NCBI GenBank assembly: GCA_016208975.1
Contig: JACQXA010000002.1
Coordinates: 62,001 to 126,000 of the forward strand
From: Nitrospinota bacterium
GTDB taxonomy: Bacteria > Nitrospinota_A > UBA7883 > JACRLM01
Reading direction: 5' to 3'
Length of the DNA: 64,000 nt
Under the pieces are notes generated by a model. The model was not told the DNA's origin. It saw nothing but the letters and a program-made list of their open reading frames with translations, and did not search any database. The position numbers were made by a program, and so were the translations under genes. Numbering within the stretch: the first letter of the stretch is position 1; each line of letters opens with the position of its first letter. Shown one piece after another: positions 34,597 through 43,351 of this stretch.

Positions 34597-35217
34597 TTAG
34601 CTCTTCCAGCCCGATTTTACCTCGAGGCACTCCCGCAACCTGTTTCGCGCCCTGTAAAGTAGCACTCCAAGATTAGTGACGGTAATCCCCAGGGTATTAC
34701 AGATTTCTTCACTCTCCAGGTCGTCCACTTCCTTCAGCGTGAACGCGGCCCGCTGGGTTAATGGAAGCTTTTCGAGACACGCATGGAACTTTTCCGATGT
34801 CTCCGCGGCTAAAACAAATTCCTCGGGGCTGGCGGGCGGCCTCACCCAATGGCCCCGTAAATCGAACCTCGCCGCCACAACATCGTCCACGGGGTCGTGT
34901 TTCCGCAGTTTCGCCAGCTCCCGGCACTTCTCAAGCCCCTTCCTGTAAAGAATGGCGAATATAAACGTGCGGACGCTGGAACGCCCCTCAAAGGCGGGTA
35001 CCTTCTCATAGAACGTGATCCAGGTGTCCTGAACCATTTCCTTGGCGGTTTCCGGGTCGAAACCCATCCCCACCGCCGCGTTATGCAAGTGCCTGGTGTA
35101 AGCCCGCACCAGCCGCTCAATGGAGGCCGCGTCTTGCGCCACCACTTTTTTAATGAACCCGGCCGAGCTTACATCCCACGCTTCCGCCATGTCCCCCGTC
35201 ACACATCCTCTTGGCAT
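34597..35217 (-). CDS. ECF RNA polymerase sigma factor
   Basis: This 206-residue protein has sigma region 2 (VRAYTRHLHNAAVGMGFDPETAKEMVQDTWITFYEKVPAFEGRSSVRTFIFAILYRK) and region 4 (LEKLPLTQRAAFTLKEVDDLESEEICNTLGITVTNLGVLLYRARNRLREC), with nothing in between but a short linker; that is the extracytoplasmic-function class. The gene heads a minus-strand cluster of anti-sigma, NPC cytochrome, NPC repeat protein, pentahaem cytochrome and thioredoxin system, which it probably controls. ATG 35217 or ATG 35190 could start it; the second gives a more usual length (197 residues). Confidence 0.93.
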   Translation of the reverse strand: MPRGCVTGDMAEAWDVSSAGFIKKVVAQDAASIERLVRAYTRHLHNAAVGMGFDPETAKEMVQDTWITFYEKVPAFEGRSSVRTFIFAILYRKGLEKCRELAKLRKHDPVDDVVAARFDLRGHWVRPPASPEEFVLAAETSEKFHACLEKLPLTQRAAFTLKEVDDLESEEICNTLGITVTNLGVLLYRARNRLRECLEVKSGWKS

Positions 35218-35263
35218 TTGCCGTTATGGCGCGCCCTATTTCTAATGAGAACGCCGCCTGTCC

Positions 35264-35755
35264 TTAAGACAACCCCGGCTCCAGCTTTCCGTTGAGGCCG
35301 ATATATTTACCCGTCCGCAGATGCTTTTCCAGCCCGTCAACAACCTGGCCCAGCATCTTCCTCATCATCGGTCTCATCATCACCGGCCCCATGATCTTCC
35401 CGAATATCCCGCCTTTCATTTCGAAATGGACAGACAAGGTGAGCAGGGTCTTGCCCTGCCCCGCGTCCTTCAAATCGAAATGGACCACCCCCTCCTTTAG
35501 GGGCATGCTTCCGTCCCTTATTGCTACGGTCATGGATTCGCCCTCTTTCCATCCGGTCACCTCTTCATCCACATGCCCCTGGCCGTTATAGAACTCGCAA
35601 GTCCTCTTGGCGCCAACGCCGCATTTAACGGCGCTATGTAACGTGGATTTCTCCACCATGGGGTGAAACACATGAACGTTGCCGAAATCGGAAAGCTTTT
35701 GCCACACTTCGCTCCGGGGCGCGTCCACCAGTTTCTCAAGCTTGAACTCCGTCAT
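35264..35755 (-). CDS. SRPBCC (START-like) family protein
   Basis: This 163-residue protein has the SRPBCC pattern: a first strand (FKLEKLVDAPRSEVWQKLSDF), a central VGAKRTCEF segment, and a long C-terminal helix (MMRPMMRKMLGQVVDGLEKHLRTG). These folds bind hydrophobic ligands in a deep pocket. Relatives include polyketide cyclases and coenzyme Q-binding proteins. A second SRPBCC gene and a TetR regulator stand just upstream on the same strand, so the three may form a small ligand-response unit. No catalytic residues can be named. Confidence 0.8.
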   Translation of the reverse strand: MTEFKLEKLVDAPRSEVWQKLSDFGNVHVFHPMVEKSTLHSAVKCGVGAKRTCEFYNGQGHVDEEVTGWKEGESMTVAIRDGSMPLKEGVVHFDLKDAGQGKTLLTLSVHFEMKGGIFGKIMGPVMMRPMMRKMLGQVVDGLEKHLRTGKYIGLNGKLEPGLS

Positions 35756-35801
35756 GGCTCCTCCTGAATTTATTGGAAGCGTTATCCGCTTTTAACGTGG
35801 C

Positions 35802-36221
35802 CTAGTTGCGGCAATATTTCTCCAAACCCAGAAGCGAAGCCCCCAGGGCCTCCCTTATCATCTGGCGCATTCCCTCGGCCACGTCCGCCCCGGCGGCGTA
35901 AGCCGACCACCAGGTAACCTGGGTGGCCCCGCCGTCCACGGCCTTCACCTCTATCGTTCCTTCGTAACCTTCCACCGGCAAACCGCTGGTGATCCGGTAT
36001 TTGAACCGTTTATGGCTCTCGTCTATCTCGTCCACAACTTCGTTCAGTTTTGTCCCGTCGCCCATTTCGCAGAACCTTTTGGAGCCGGGCCCAGCCCCCT
36101 CCACCCTGCAAGAAGTGATCATCGGCGACCATTTATCCACACCCCCCACGGAAGCGATAACCTTCCACACCTTCTCGGCCGGAACCGAAAGCTTAACCAT
36201 CACGCCCACTATCTCTTTCAT
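35802..36221 (-). CDS. SRPBCC family protein, polyketide cyclase-like
   Basis: This 139-residue protein is another SRPBCC fold: VMVKLSVPAEKVWKVIASVGGVDKWSPMITSCRVEG at the start, GSKRFCEMGDGTKLNEVVDEIDES in the middle and a final helix MRQMIREALGASLLGLEKY. It is of the type often annotated polyketide cyclase/dehydrase. It precedes the first SRPBCC gene by 46 bp in transcription order. The two proteins share only the general pattern, so duplication, if any, is old. The ligand is unknown. Confidence 0.8.
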   Translation of the reverse strand: MKEIVGVMVKLSVPAEKVWKVIASVGGVDKWSPMITSCRVEGAGPGSKRFCEMGDGTKLNEVVDEIDESHKRFKYRITSGLPVEGYEGTIEVKAVDGGATQVTWWSAYAAGADVAEGMRQMIREALGASLLGLEKYCRN

Positions 36222-36341
36222 TTCCCTCTCCTCTTTTTAAGGGTAATTCGACCTGTTTAGCCAGAGTCTCCCCTTGTTAGTGGCGGGAGCCCCTGAAATC
36301 TTACATAGCAAAACGCACGTTTTGTTTTATGGCCCAAAAAA

Positions 36342-36920
36342 TCACCCCTCCAGCGCGGACAGGGCGGTTTCCACCACTTTATGAATCATCTTCCTGTCCT
36401 TAACCACCCTGCCGTAGATACTCAACCCCTGGACCACCATTAAAAAATAGTTGGCCAGCGCCTTCGCGTTTTTGCCCGAAGCTATTTCGCCTTTCTTCTG
36501 GGCGGCCTTGATGGCGTCCTCCAGCAGGCCTGTCAGCTCCGCGCAAAAACCCGCCACCCGGGTGATGGCCCTGTCGTTCACCACGCTCTTTTCGGTCAAG
36601 GTGTTCACATACAGACAGCCCTTGTAATCCCTGGTGGCCATTATTGGCGGGAACGCGAAAAGAAACTCTTTGATGGACGGCAACCCTGGAGTTTCCCGGA
36701 GGCCGTTCACGGCCCGCGTCAGCACGGTGTGGTAATAGCTGTCAAGCGAAGCCTCGAAAAGCCCTTCTTTACTGCCGAACTCCCGGTACATGCTGAAGGT
36801 GTTCAGCCCCGTGGCGGCCACCAGATCGGCCATGGAGGCCGCTTCGAACCCTTTGCTCCAGAAAACGAGCGCGGCCTGTTCCAGCACCTCGTCCCTGTCG
36901 TATTCTTTAGCTCGCGGCAT
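36342..36920 (-). CDS. TetR/AcrR family transcriptional regulator
   Basis: This is a 192-residue repressor. The N-terminal helix-turn-helix is clear (EQAALVFWSKGFEAASMADLVAATGLNTFSMYREFGSKEGLFEASLDSYY). The C-terminal ligand domain includes TEKSVVNDRAITRVAGFCAELTGLL and NYFLMVVQGLSIYGRVVKD, the TetR_C_16/YcnC-like style. It probably controls its own gene, the SRPBCC pair downstream (same strand, 120 bp gap) or the divergent VOC remnant. An A/T-rich patch with AAACGTTCATTTTGATATG upstream (36949-36967) would suit an operator. Confidence 0.9.
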   Translation of the reverse strand: MPRAKEYDRDEVLEQAALVFWSKGFEAASMADLVAATGLNTFSMYREFGSKEGLFEASLDSYYHTVLTRAVNGLRETPGLPSIKEFLFAFPPIMATRDYKGCLYVNTLTEKSVVNDRAITRVAGFCAELTGLLEDAIKAAQKKGEIASGKNAKALANYFLMVVQGLSIYGRVVKDRKMIHKVVETALSALEG

Positions 36921-37118
36921 TTCCTGACCCTCCGGCCATTATTATATAAACGTTCATTTTGATATGTCAATTCCCATTTATCTTCCAACAGCCGGGGGCC
37001 TCCCATCCGGGTTTTTCAGGCGCAACAGTCCTGACGCCACGCTGTCAGGAGCGGTCTGTTACATTCCCTCATGTCGTGACTGTTTTTAACCGGAAATCCT
37101 TTGAAGGAGGTCAACGTT

Positions 37119-37307
37119 ATGGGCTCAAAGAGGGGTCATGTGGCGGTTTGGTTCGAAATACCCGCCGCCAATTATCAGCGCGCCGTAGGATTTTATGAAA
37201 AAGTCTTCGCCGTTAAACTAAAGGAAGAAACCTTCGGCGGTATGAAAGGGGCTGTTTTATTGGGGCAAGGTGTGGACGATTTTAAACGCCAGCGCTCCGG
37301 CGAATAG
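37119..37307 (+). pseudogene. Truncated VOC (glyoxalase/bleomycin-resistance) family gene
   Basis: A good Shine-Dalgarno (AAGGAGG, 8 bp spacing) precedes ATG 37119. The first 45 residues are a normal VOC half: GHVAVWFEIPAANYQRAVGFYEKVFAVKLKEE. The frame then runs into VDDFKRQRSGE and stops at residue 62. Complete VOC proteins of this type have about 115-130 residues. I found no continuation in other frames of the next 100 bp, so the second half appears deleted. It may still be translated, but the metal site of the family needs both halves. Confidence 0.7.
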
Positions 37308-37409
37308 TTTAATTACCAGCGCCAGCCACCGTCCGCATCCTCCTTAACATACAAATTAAAGACCGGATTAACCGCTTCTGCTACCATATCGAAAGGGGGG
37401 ATATATCTC

Positions 37410-39641
37410 ATGCCTTTTGAAATCGGAGAACGCATCGGGGGACGTTTCGAGATACACCGGATTTTCGGGGGAGCCGGAAAATCCGGGATGGGCGTGGTCT
37501 ATGTTTGCTACGACCACGAAAAAGGGGGCGTGCTGGCCCTCAAGACCTATCAGGAGGGCTTCTTTTACGACAAGGCCCTTCTGGACAGTTTCAAGCGGGG
37601 CGCGCTGGCGTGGATCCATCTGGACAGGCACCCCAACGTGGTACAGGCGTATGGCGTATTCCAGCTGGGCGGGCGGCTTTACCTGGGCCTTGAATACATT
37701 GCCCCCGATCAGGAGGACCGCAACAACCTTACCCATTATCTCCGTGGCAAGATATCCCTGGAAAAAGCTTTACGGTGGGGTGTGCAGTTCTGTGACGCCA
37801 TCGAACACGCCCGGTTGAAGGGGATCACCCCCCACCGGGACATCAAACCCGATAACCTGATGGTCACCCGGACCGGGGATCTGAAGGTCAGCGATTTTGA
37901 TTTGGCGGGGATTGGCAAGCTGGCCGCCCCGCCCGCGGACTCCCAAGGCTCTCCCCAAGCCGCGCATGGGCTTTCGTTCATAAATGCCGGTAACGGAAAA
38001 GTGGTGGCGGGCACCCCGCCATGGATGGCCCCCGAGCAGTTCGAAGGGGAGACGGATGTGCGGAGCGACATATACAGTTTTGGCGTCACTCTCTATCAGA
38101 TGGCGGCTAAGGGCCAGCTTCCGATAGTATCCGATGACGGCGACTGGCGTTCGGCCCACTTAAAACAGACCCCGGAACCGCTAAAAAACATGCTTTGGCC
38201 CATAATCCAGCGCTGTCTTGATAAAAATCCGGCAAAGCGTTTCGGCGGGAGCGACCCGGCCAGCGGGTTTGTGGAGCTTAGGGACACGCTGGTTCAGCTG
38301 TGGGAGCGGGAAATGCCCAACATGCCCGTGCCGGAGCCGCCGGTTGGCAGGGTGTTCGAGGCGAAGGACCATTGCGAAAGGGGAGTGTCCTTCGCGGAGC
38401 TGGGCCTGCACGACCAGGCCTTGAGGGAATACAAGAAAGCCATAGAGCTGGATCCGGATTATCCCGTGGTCTATCTGAACGCCGGGGCTTCGCTGGCCCA
38501 CAAGGGAATTTACAAGGAAGCGGTAAAGGCATACGCCAAGGCGCTCAAGCTGAACCCGGACATGGCGGAGGCCTACGCCAACTACGGCGCTATCTTAAAG
38601 GAAGAAGGGAAACTGGACGAGGCGGAAAAGGCCTATCGCAAGGCCATCTCGCTCAAGCCGGAGCTGGCTGGAGCGTACGAAACGCTGGGGATCATCCTCT
38701 CCGAAACGGGCCGCAACGAAGAGGCCATCACCATAATCCGGAAAGCGGTGGAAAAAGACTCCTCCAACCCCGGCCACCATTACGCTCTGGGCGTATCGCT
38801 GGAGAGGGGCAAAAAACCCGAGGAGGCGTTCCTTTTTTTCCAGCAGGCGGTGAGGCTTGCTCCCAGCAATCCGCATTACCTTTACGGGCTGGGCAATTCA
38901 TTCAGGATGCTGGGGAATATGCAGGGCGCGGTGGAGGCCTGGCAGGAATGCGCCGCGATGGATCCGAAACATTCAATGGTCCGGTTCAACCTTGGCATTG
39001 CTTATGAGAGGGCGGGGTATCTGGACGGCGCCTGCTCATGGTACGAAGCGGCCATCAAGGCCGATCCGAAAGACCCCAGCGCTTATTACAATTACGGCCT
39101 GCTACTGGCCAACGCCACCATTTATGGCGATGCCGCCGACGCTTTCGAAAAGTTCGCGCAATACGCCACGCCGGAACTGGCCCAGCATGTGGAAACCGCG
39201 AAAGGGAACGCCGCCAGCCTTCGCGGCGAGGAAGAGCGTTACCAGAAGCTGATGGCGGACATGCCCGAGGCGGTGTACAACCGGGGGCTGGCCAATCTCA
39301 ACCTGGGGCGGCTGGCCGCGGCAAAACCGTTTCTGGACAAAGCCAACGCCATGCGGCAAGGCTACGGGCCAGCCCTGTGCGGGCTTGGCATCTGGCATGA
39401 GAAATCCGGCGATTTTACGAAAGCCGCTGAATGTTACCGCCGCTCGATTTCCAGCGCCCCGGATTATGTGGTGGCCTGGAACAACCTGGGCTGGGCCAGC
39501 TATAACCTTGGCGATTTGAAGACCGCCAGGGAGGCTTACGAGAAGTACCTGGCCGTAGCGCCACCGGAACAGAAAGCCTGGGCCGACGGGGCGCGGCAGG
39601 TTCTGGCCGAGATTAAAGCAAAGCTGGCCCAGGCGAGGTAA
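37410..39641 (+). CDS. Serine/threonine protein kinase with TPR array
   Basis: This is a 743-residue soluble protein. A eukaryote-like kinase occupies about residues 1-290: a Gly-rich loop (FGGAGKSGMGVVY), the ATP-anchoring Lys in ALKTY, catalytic HRDIKPDN near 143, then SDFDLAG near 162 and GTPPWMAPEQF. The metal-binding DFG is DFD; Asp is kept but Gly is replaced. From about 305 to the end there are roughly eleven TPR units (for example AEAYANYGAILKEEGKLDEAEKAYRKAISLKP). No membrane helix or PASTA domain is present. It starts behind AAAGGGGGG and ends 8 bp before the Clp-type ATPase gene, so the pair is almost certainly one operon. Targets are unknown. Confidence 0.9.
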   Translation: MPFEIGERIGGRFEIHRIFGGAGKSGMGVVYVCYDHEKGGVLALKTYQEGFFYDKALLDSFKRGALAWIHLDRHPNVVQAYGVFQLGGRLYLGLEYIAPDQEDRNNLTHYLRGKISLEKALRWGVQFCDAIEHARLKGITPHRDIKPDNLMVTRTGDLKVSDFDLAGIGKLAAPPADSQGSPQAAHGLSFINAGNGKVVAGTPPWMAPEQFEGETDVRSDIYSFGVTLYQMAAKGQLPIVSDDGDWRSAHLKQTPEPLKNMLWPIIQRCLDKNPAKRFGGSDPASGFVELRDTLVQLWEREMPNMPVPEPPVGRVFEAKDHCERGVSFAELGLHDQALREYKKAIELDPDYPVVYLNAGASLAHKGIYKEAVKAYAKALKLNPDMAEAYANYGAILKEEGKLDEAEKAYRKAISLKPELAGAYETLGIILSETGRNEEAITIIRKAVEKDSSNPGHHYALGVSLERGKKPEEAFLFFQQAVRLAPSNPHYLYGLGNSFRMLGNMQGAVEAWQECAAMDPKHSMVRFNLGIAYERAGYLDGACSWYEAAIKADPKDPSAYYNYGLLLANATIYGDAADAFEKFAQYATPELAQHVETAKGNAASLRGEEERYQKLMADMPEAVYNRGLANLNLGRLAAAKPFLDKANAMRQGYGPALCGLGIWHEKSGDFTKAAECYRRSISSAPDYVVAWNNLGWASYNLGDLKTAREAYEKYLAVAPPEQKAWADGARQVLAEIKAKLAQAR

Positions 39642-39649
39642 CACGCCCG

Positions 39650-42046
39650 ATGAAGATGCTTCCCTATTCGCCCGGTGTGGTAGCCGCATGGCAAATAGCG
39701 GTGATGGAAACCACCGGCGCCCGCATGGCGCGCATCGCCCCGGAACAATATCTTTGCGGCCTGATGAAGCTTGCCGAGGCCGCCGGATATATTGAGCGCT
39801 CGGGCCAGCTTGCCCCGGCGGACGAGCAGATATTGCGCATGGAGGTGGAAACCGTAAACCGCCTGCTCTCCCAATCGGGGATAGACCGGGTGGCCGCAAG
39901 ACGCCGGTTGCGCCAGATTGTGGGAGTCGGGGCTTACGATTGGTCCGGCGAAAAGGTGGTCCACCGCGACGCGCTCCTCAAGAAAATGTTCGACCGTGGA
40001 AACGCCATCGCCACGGCTTTCCGGGCCCCGGCTGTAAACACCGTACATTTGCTGGAAGCCGTTTGCGAATCCCCCACGCCAATTATCAAACGGCTGTTCC
40101 GGGAACTGAACGCGGAGCTTCCCGCGCTGGAACGGCTGGCGGAACAGGCCAACGGCGCTCTTGCTCCACCTCCCCAGCCCGGCGCGGAGCCGTTATCGCA
40201 AGATACGGTGTCACCGGGGGAAGCTCCCGCAGGGTCCGCCGAGAACGACCTTAGAACGCTCGGGCGGGACCTTACGGCGCTGGCCAAGGCGGGCAGGATA
40301 GACCCTCTCATTGGCCGCCGGGAAGAACTTTCGCGGATCGAACGGGTCCTTACGAGAAAGACGAAATCCAACCCCGCGCTTGTAGGCGAGGCGGGCGTGG
40401 GCAAAACCGCCGTGGTGGAAGGGCTGGCGCTCCGCATCGCCCAAGGGGCCATAACCCCGGCGTTGCGGGATTGCAGGGTTGTGGAAATCCGCATGAGCGC
40501 CCTCATCGCTGGCACAAAATACCGGGGGGATTTTGAGGAGCGTTTAAACCGCATCGTATCCGCCGCCGAGGCCGACCCGAAGCTTATCCTGTTTCTGGAC
40601 GAGTTGCACACCCTCATAGGCGCCGGGGATGGCGGCGGAGGCGGGCTGGACGCGGCCAACATATTAAAACCGGCGCTGGCCCGGGGTTCCATGCGATGCA
40701 TCGGGGCCACCACTTTCGACGAATACGAGCGGCGCATCGAGAAAGACCCGGCGCTGGCGCGGCGGTTCATGAAGGTGGTCATCAACGAGCCGTCGGAAGA
40801 TGAAGCCCTGGAAATCCTGCGCGGGGTAAAACCTGCGTTTGAGTCTCATCACGGGATGGTGATAGAAGACACAGCCGTGGAAGCGGCGGTGCGCCTTTCG
40901 GCGCGATATTTAAAGGACCGGCGATTGCCCGACAAAGCCATAGATCTGCTGGATGAAGCCTGCTCCATGATAAAGGTGGAAACGCTTGGCCCTTCAACTG
41001 GCGCTAAACCCCTGGGGCCTGTCACGGCGCGGGCCGTGGCGGAAGTTGTGGCCGAGCGCACAGGGATAAACGTTACGGAAGCTGAAAACGGCCAGTCCGC
41101 CCGGTTTCTTGATCTCGAAGAAATCCTGCTGGCCCGCGTTGTGGGGCAGGACAATGCCGTGAGGGCCGTATCAGCCCGTTTGCGCGTTTCGGGCGCGGGC
41201 CTGCGCGACCCAGGCAAACCGGTGGGTGTCTTTCTGTTCATGGGGCCCACCGGAGTTGGCAAAACATACCTGGCCGAACAGTTGGCCATGGCGCTCTTTG
41301 GCGACGAACGCGGCATGATACGCATAGACATGAGCGAATTCATGGAAGCCCACACCGTGGCGCGGCTGACGGGCGCGCCTCCCGGCTACGTGGGGCACGA
41401 TGAAGAGGGGCAGTTGACCGGGGCGTTGAAGAAGCGCCCTTACTCACTGGTGCTCCTTGATGAGGTGGAGAAGGCCCATCCGCAGGTGTGGGACCTGTTC
41501 CTGCAAGTCTTCGATGACGGGCGGTTGACCGACGGCAAGGGGCGCACGGTGGACGCTTCCCACGCGGTGTTCGTGATGACCAGTAACATCGGCTCCAACA
41601 AGGTTCGGGAACGACCCTTGGGATTCACCAGTCATGACGTGGAAAACGATGATAGCCGCAAGGGTTACTTGATGGCCCTGGCGGAACGCTTCCGGCCAGA
41701 GCTGATCAACCGTATAGACGACGTGGTGGTGTTCAATCCACTGGATGAAGATGGCATCCGCTCCATCGCCCGCATGGCCCTGTCGGGCATTGGCGAGATT
41801 CTGGCGCGACGTTCCATTGCTTTTAATGCGGACGATGACGCTATCAATATTATCGCCAGCAAAGGGTTCGACCCAACCTATGGCGCAAGACATCTGCGCC
41901 GCGTCATGGAAACACTGGTGGACAAACCTTTGAGCGAATATCTTCTAAAAGGCGAGATAACCGGCGGCGACACTATAACTATGAAGGTCCGGGGTGATGA
42001 AATAACTTTCGTTAAAACAGCGAAGCAAGCGGCGGAGAACGCTTGA
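39650..42046 (+). CDS. Clp-family AAA+ ATPase (ClpA/ClpC-like, two AAA modules)
   Basis: This is a 798-residue Hsp100 protein. An unusual N-domain (about 1-170) ends with VNTVHLLEAVCESPTPIIKRLF, similar to a Clp N repeat. AAA-1 has GEAGVGKT (about 245) and LILFLDELHTLIGAG. The two AAA modules are joined without the long middle coiled coil of ClpB and ClpV. AAA-2 has GPTGVGKT (about 532) and LVLLDEVEKAHPQVWDLFLQVFDDG. The loop that in ClpA/ClpC contacts ClpP (IGL/VGF) reads PLGF near 656, so a peptidase partner is possible. No ClpP or type VI secretion genes are nearby. Operon with the upstream kinase suggests phosphorylation-controlled unfolding. Confidence 0.9.
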   Translation: MKMLPYSPGVVAAWQIAVMETTGARMARIAPEQYLCGLMKLAEAAGYIERSGQLAPADEQILRMEVETVNRLLSQSGIDRVAARRRLRQIVGVGAYDWSGEKVVHRDALLKKMFDRGNAIATAFRAPAVNTVHLLEAVCESPTPIIKRLFRELNAELPALERLAEQANGALAPPPQPGAEPLSQDTVSPGEAPAGSAENDLRTLGRDLTALAKAGRIDPLIGRREELSRIERVLTRKTKSNPALVGEAGVGKTAVVEGLALRIAQGAITPALRDCRVVEIRMSALIAGTKYRGDFEERLNRIVSAAEADPKLILFLDELHTLIGAGDGGGGGLDAANILKPALARGSMRCIGATTFDEYERRIEKDPALARRFMKVVINEPSEDEALEILRGVKPAFESHHGMVIEDTAVEAAVRLSARYLKDRRLPDKAIDLLDEACSMIKVETLGPSTGAKPLGPVTARAVAEVVAERTGINVTEAENGQSARFLDLEEILLARVVGQDNAVRAVSARLRVSGAGLRDPGKPVGVFLFMGPTGVGKTYLAEQLAMALFGDERGMIRIDMSEFMEAHTVARLTGAPPGYVGHDEEGQLTGALKKRPYSLVLLDEVEKAHPQVWDLFLQVFDDGRLTDGKGRTVDASHAVFVMTSNIGSNKVRERPLGFTSHDVENDDSRKGYLMALAERFRPELINRIDDVVVFNPLDEDGIRSIARMALSGIGEILARRSIAFNADDDAINIIASKGFDPTYGARHLRRVMETLVDKPLSEYLLKGEITGGDTITMKVRGDEITFVKTAKQAAENA

Positions 42047-42149
42047 TGGATAGATGCGGGGGATTGAAATGATTTGGCTCCCTAAGGCATTTAACCCGTG
42101 CCACATGATGGGCAATAATAATTTTAGTGGGATGTTCCGTTCTGAGATA

Positions 42150-43046
42150 TCAGACCGGGCCGGGTGGAAGGCCTCCCGCCACTTTATCCTTTAACGCCGC
42201 CAGGGTTTCCGCGATCGCCGCCGAACCCGGATTTTGCCGCAAACCCTCGGCCAGCGCCTTAACGGCTTTTTCGAGGTTCCCCCTCTTCAGCGCGTCATCG
42301 GCCACGCTCAACGTGGCCAGCTCGTCGAACACCCCGGCGGCGTGGTTGCCCACGCGAAGAAGATAACCGTTCGGGTTAAGGGTGAACATGAAACGCTCCC
42401 GGGCAAGATCGGTAACGAAATCCAGATTAGCTGAAAGGAAATCCTCGATGGCTTCATACGGCCCTTCGCCATGCTCAGGTAATACGGGATGGCCGTTCAC
42501 ATTGGAATCCTCAACGATAAGGTACTGCCCCACGGAAACCAAAGGAGCGTAAGCGGCCAGCTCGGCGTTAACGTTTTTCCTTGAATGGTCGGAGTCCAGG
42601 ATGACCATCACGGTCTTCCCCTCGCACTCTTTTTGTACCGCCTCTACGATAGCCGGATCCGTGGAGAAACCTCTCATGTAAGTGATCAGCGGATGGACCG
42701 GGCGCCAGCTTCCCACTGTCTGCTCGCCTTTAACGTCCACGGTTATCACCCTGCCTTTTCCCAAAAGCTGGCATATGCACGCCATGAAATAAGCGCTTCC
42801 GCCCATCAGGGTGCCTGTTTCCAGAATTATGTCAGGCTGGCGCTCGGTTATTATTTCCTGATATATCCAGAGATCCAGCGGATTTTTTATGGCGAAATAG
42901 CCCAACCACGAAACGTCAAGCGTAAACCTTCCGTCTCTCCACACCCGGTAATAAAGCTTGTGAAAATCCTCAACAATGCGGCGCTCGTCATTGGTAAGCG
43001 CCCTTATCTCGGCGGGTGGAGTATATACCACTTTTTTTTCCGGCAT
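42150..43046 (-). CDS. CmcI-like (cephalosporin hydroxylase family) methyltransferase-fold enzyme
   Basis: This is a protein of about 298 residues. It carries DLWIYQEIITERQPDIILETGTLMGGSAYFMACICQLLG and VITVDVKGE, then VMVILDSDHSRKNVNAELAAYAPLVSVGQYLIVEDSNVNGHPV, the CmcI pattern with a SAM-type Rossmann fold and acidic metal-site residues. CmcI homologues are common in glycan loci, often with uncertain chemistry (O-methylation or hydroxylation). A C-terminal extension of about 60 residues looks like a TPR-like hairpin pair (DDALKRGNLEKAVKALAEGLRQNPG). The frame is open to 43391, but the upstream part lacks coding character and a MITE overlaps its end. ATG 43046 is the best start. Confidence 0.85.
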   Translation of the reverse strand: MPEKKVVYTPPAEIRALTNDERRIVEDFHKLYYRVWRDGRFTLDVSWLGYFAIKNPLDLWIYQEIITERQPDIILETGTLMGGSAYFMACICQLLGKGRVITVDVKGEQTVGSWRPVHPLITYMRGFSTDPAIVEAVQKECEGKTVMVILDSDHSRKNVNAELAAYAPLVSVGQYLIVEDSNVNGHPVLPEHGEGPYEAIEDFLSANLDFVTDLARERFMFTLNPNGYLLRVGNHAAGVFDELATLSVADDALKRGNLEKAVKALAEGLRQNPGSAAIAETLAALKDKVAGGLPPGPV

Positions 43047-43351
43047 GGGCCTCGCAAATGAAAGTAATTTTCCATTGATTATACATACGCCGGGGAAAAT
43101 GTTGAATGTGTTGTTAAACCCGCCGTCTTTCCATTCATCGCTGGTGGGGGGGGGTGGATTACCGCATCGTAGATTCAAATCACGGATACCCTTCCTAATT
43201 TCCGTAACACGGGGGAATTGTGAAACTGGAGCCAAGCGCCCAGTTTGGAGGTGTCTTGGTTCCCTAGGAAGGGAGAAAACGGGCAATGGAAGGTGGATTG
43301 TCAGGGCTTTAAACAGCTTTTTGAATCTTAATAATCCAGTTCCAGGATCCT
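43047..43351. other. Non-coding stretch upstream of the CmcI-like gene
   Basis: About 305 bp without a convincing gene. It contains a run of nine G (about 43146-43154) and a 28-bp sequence at 43261-43288 that recurs at 44236-44263. The minus-strand promoter for the CmcI-like gene should lie here; I could not pick clear boxes. Confidence 0.45.
43261..43288. repeat. 28-bp direct repeat, left copy
   Basis: TCCCTAGGAAGGGAGAAAA followed by CGGGCAAT. The same 28 bp with single-base differences stands at 44236-44263. The two copies bracket MITE copy 3 and the higBA pair and start with a small inverted repeat (TCCCT-AGGA-AGGGA). Confidence 0.8.

Noticed and set aside
39650-42046. ClpV of a type VI secretion system
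   Set aside because: The middle coiled-coil domain is absent, a ClpP-type loop is present, and no other T6SS gene is in the window.
43146-43154. Run of nine G as a possible phase-variation tract
   Set aside because: It lies outside the likely coding frame, so slippage would not switch the gene; a promoter effect cannot be shown.
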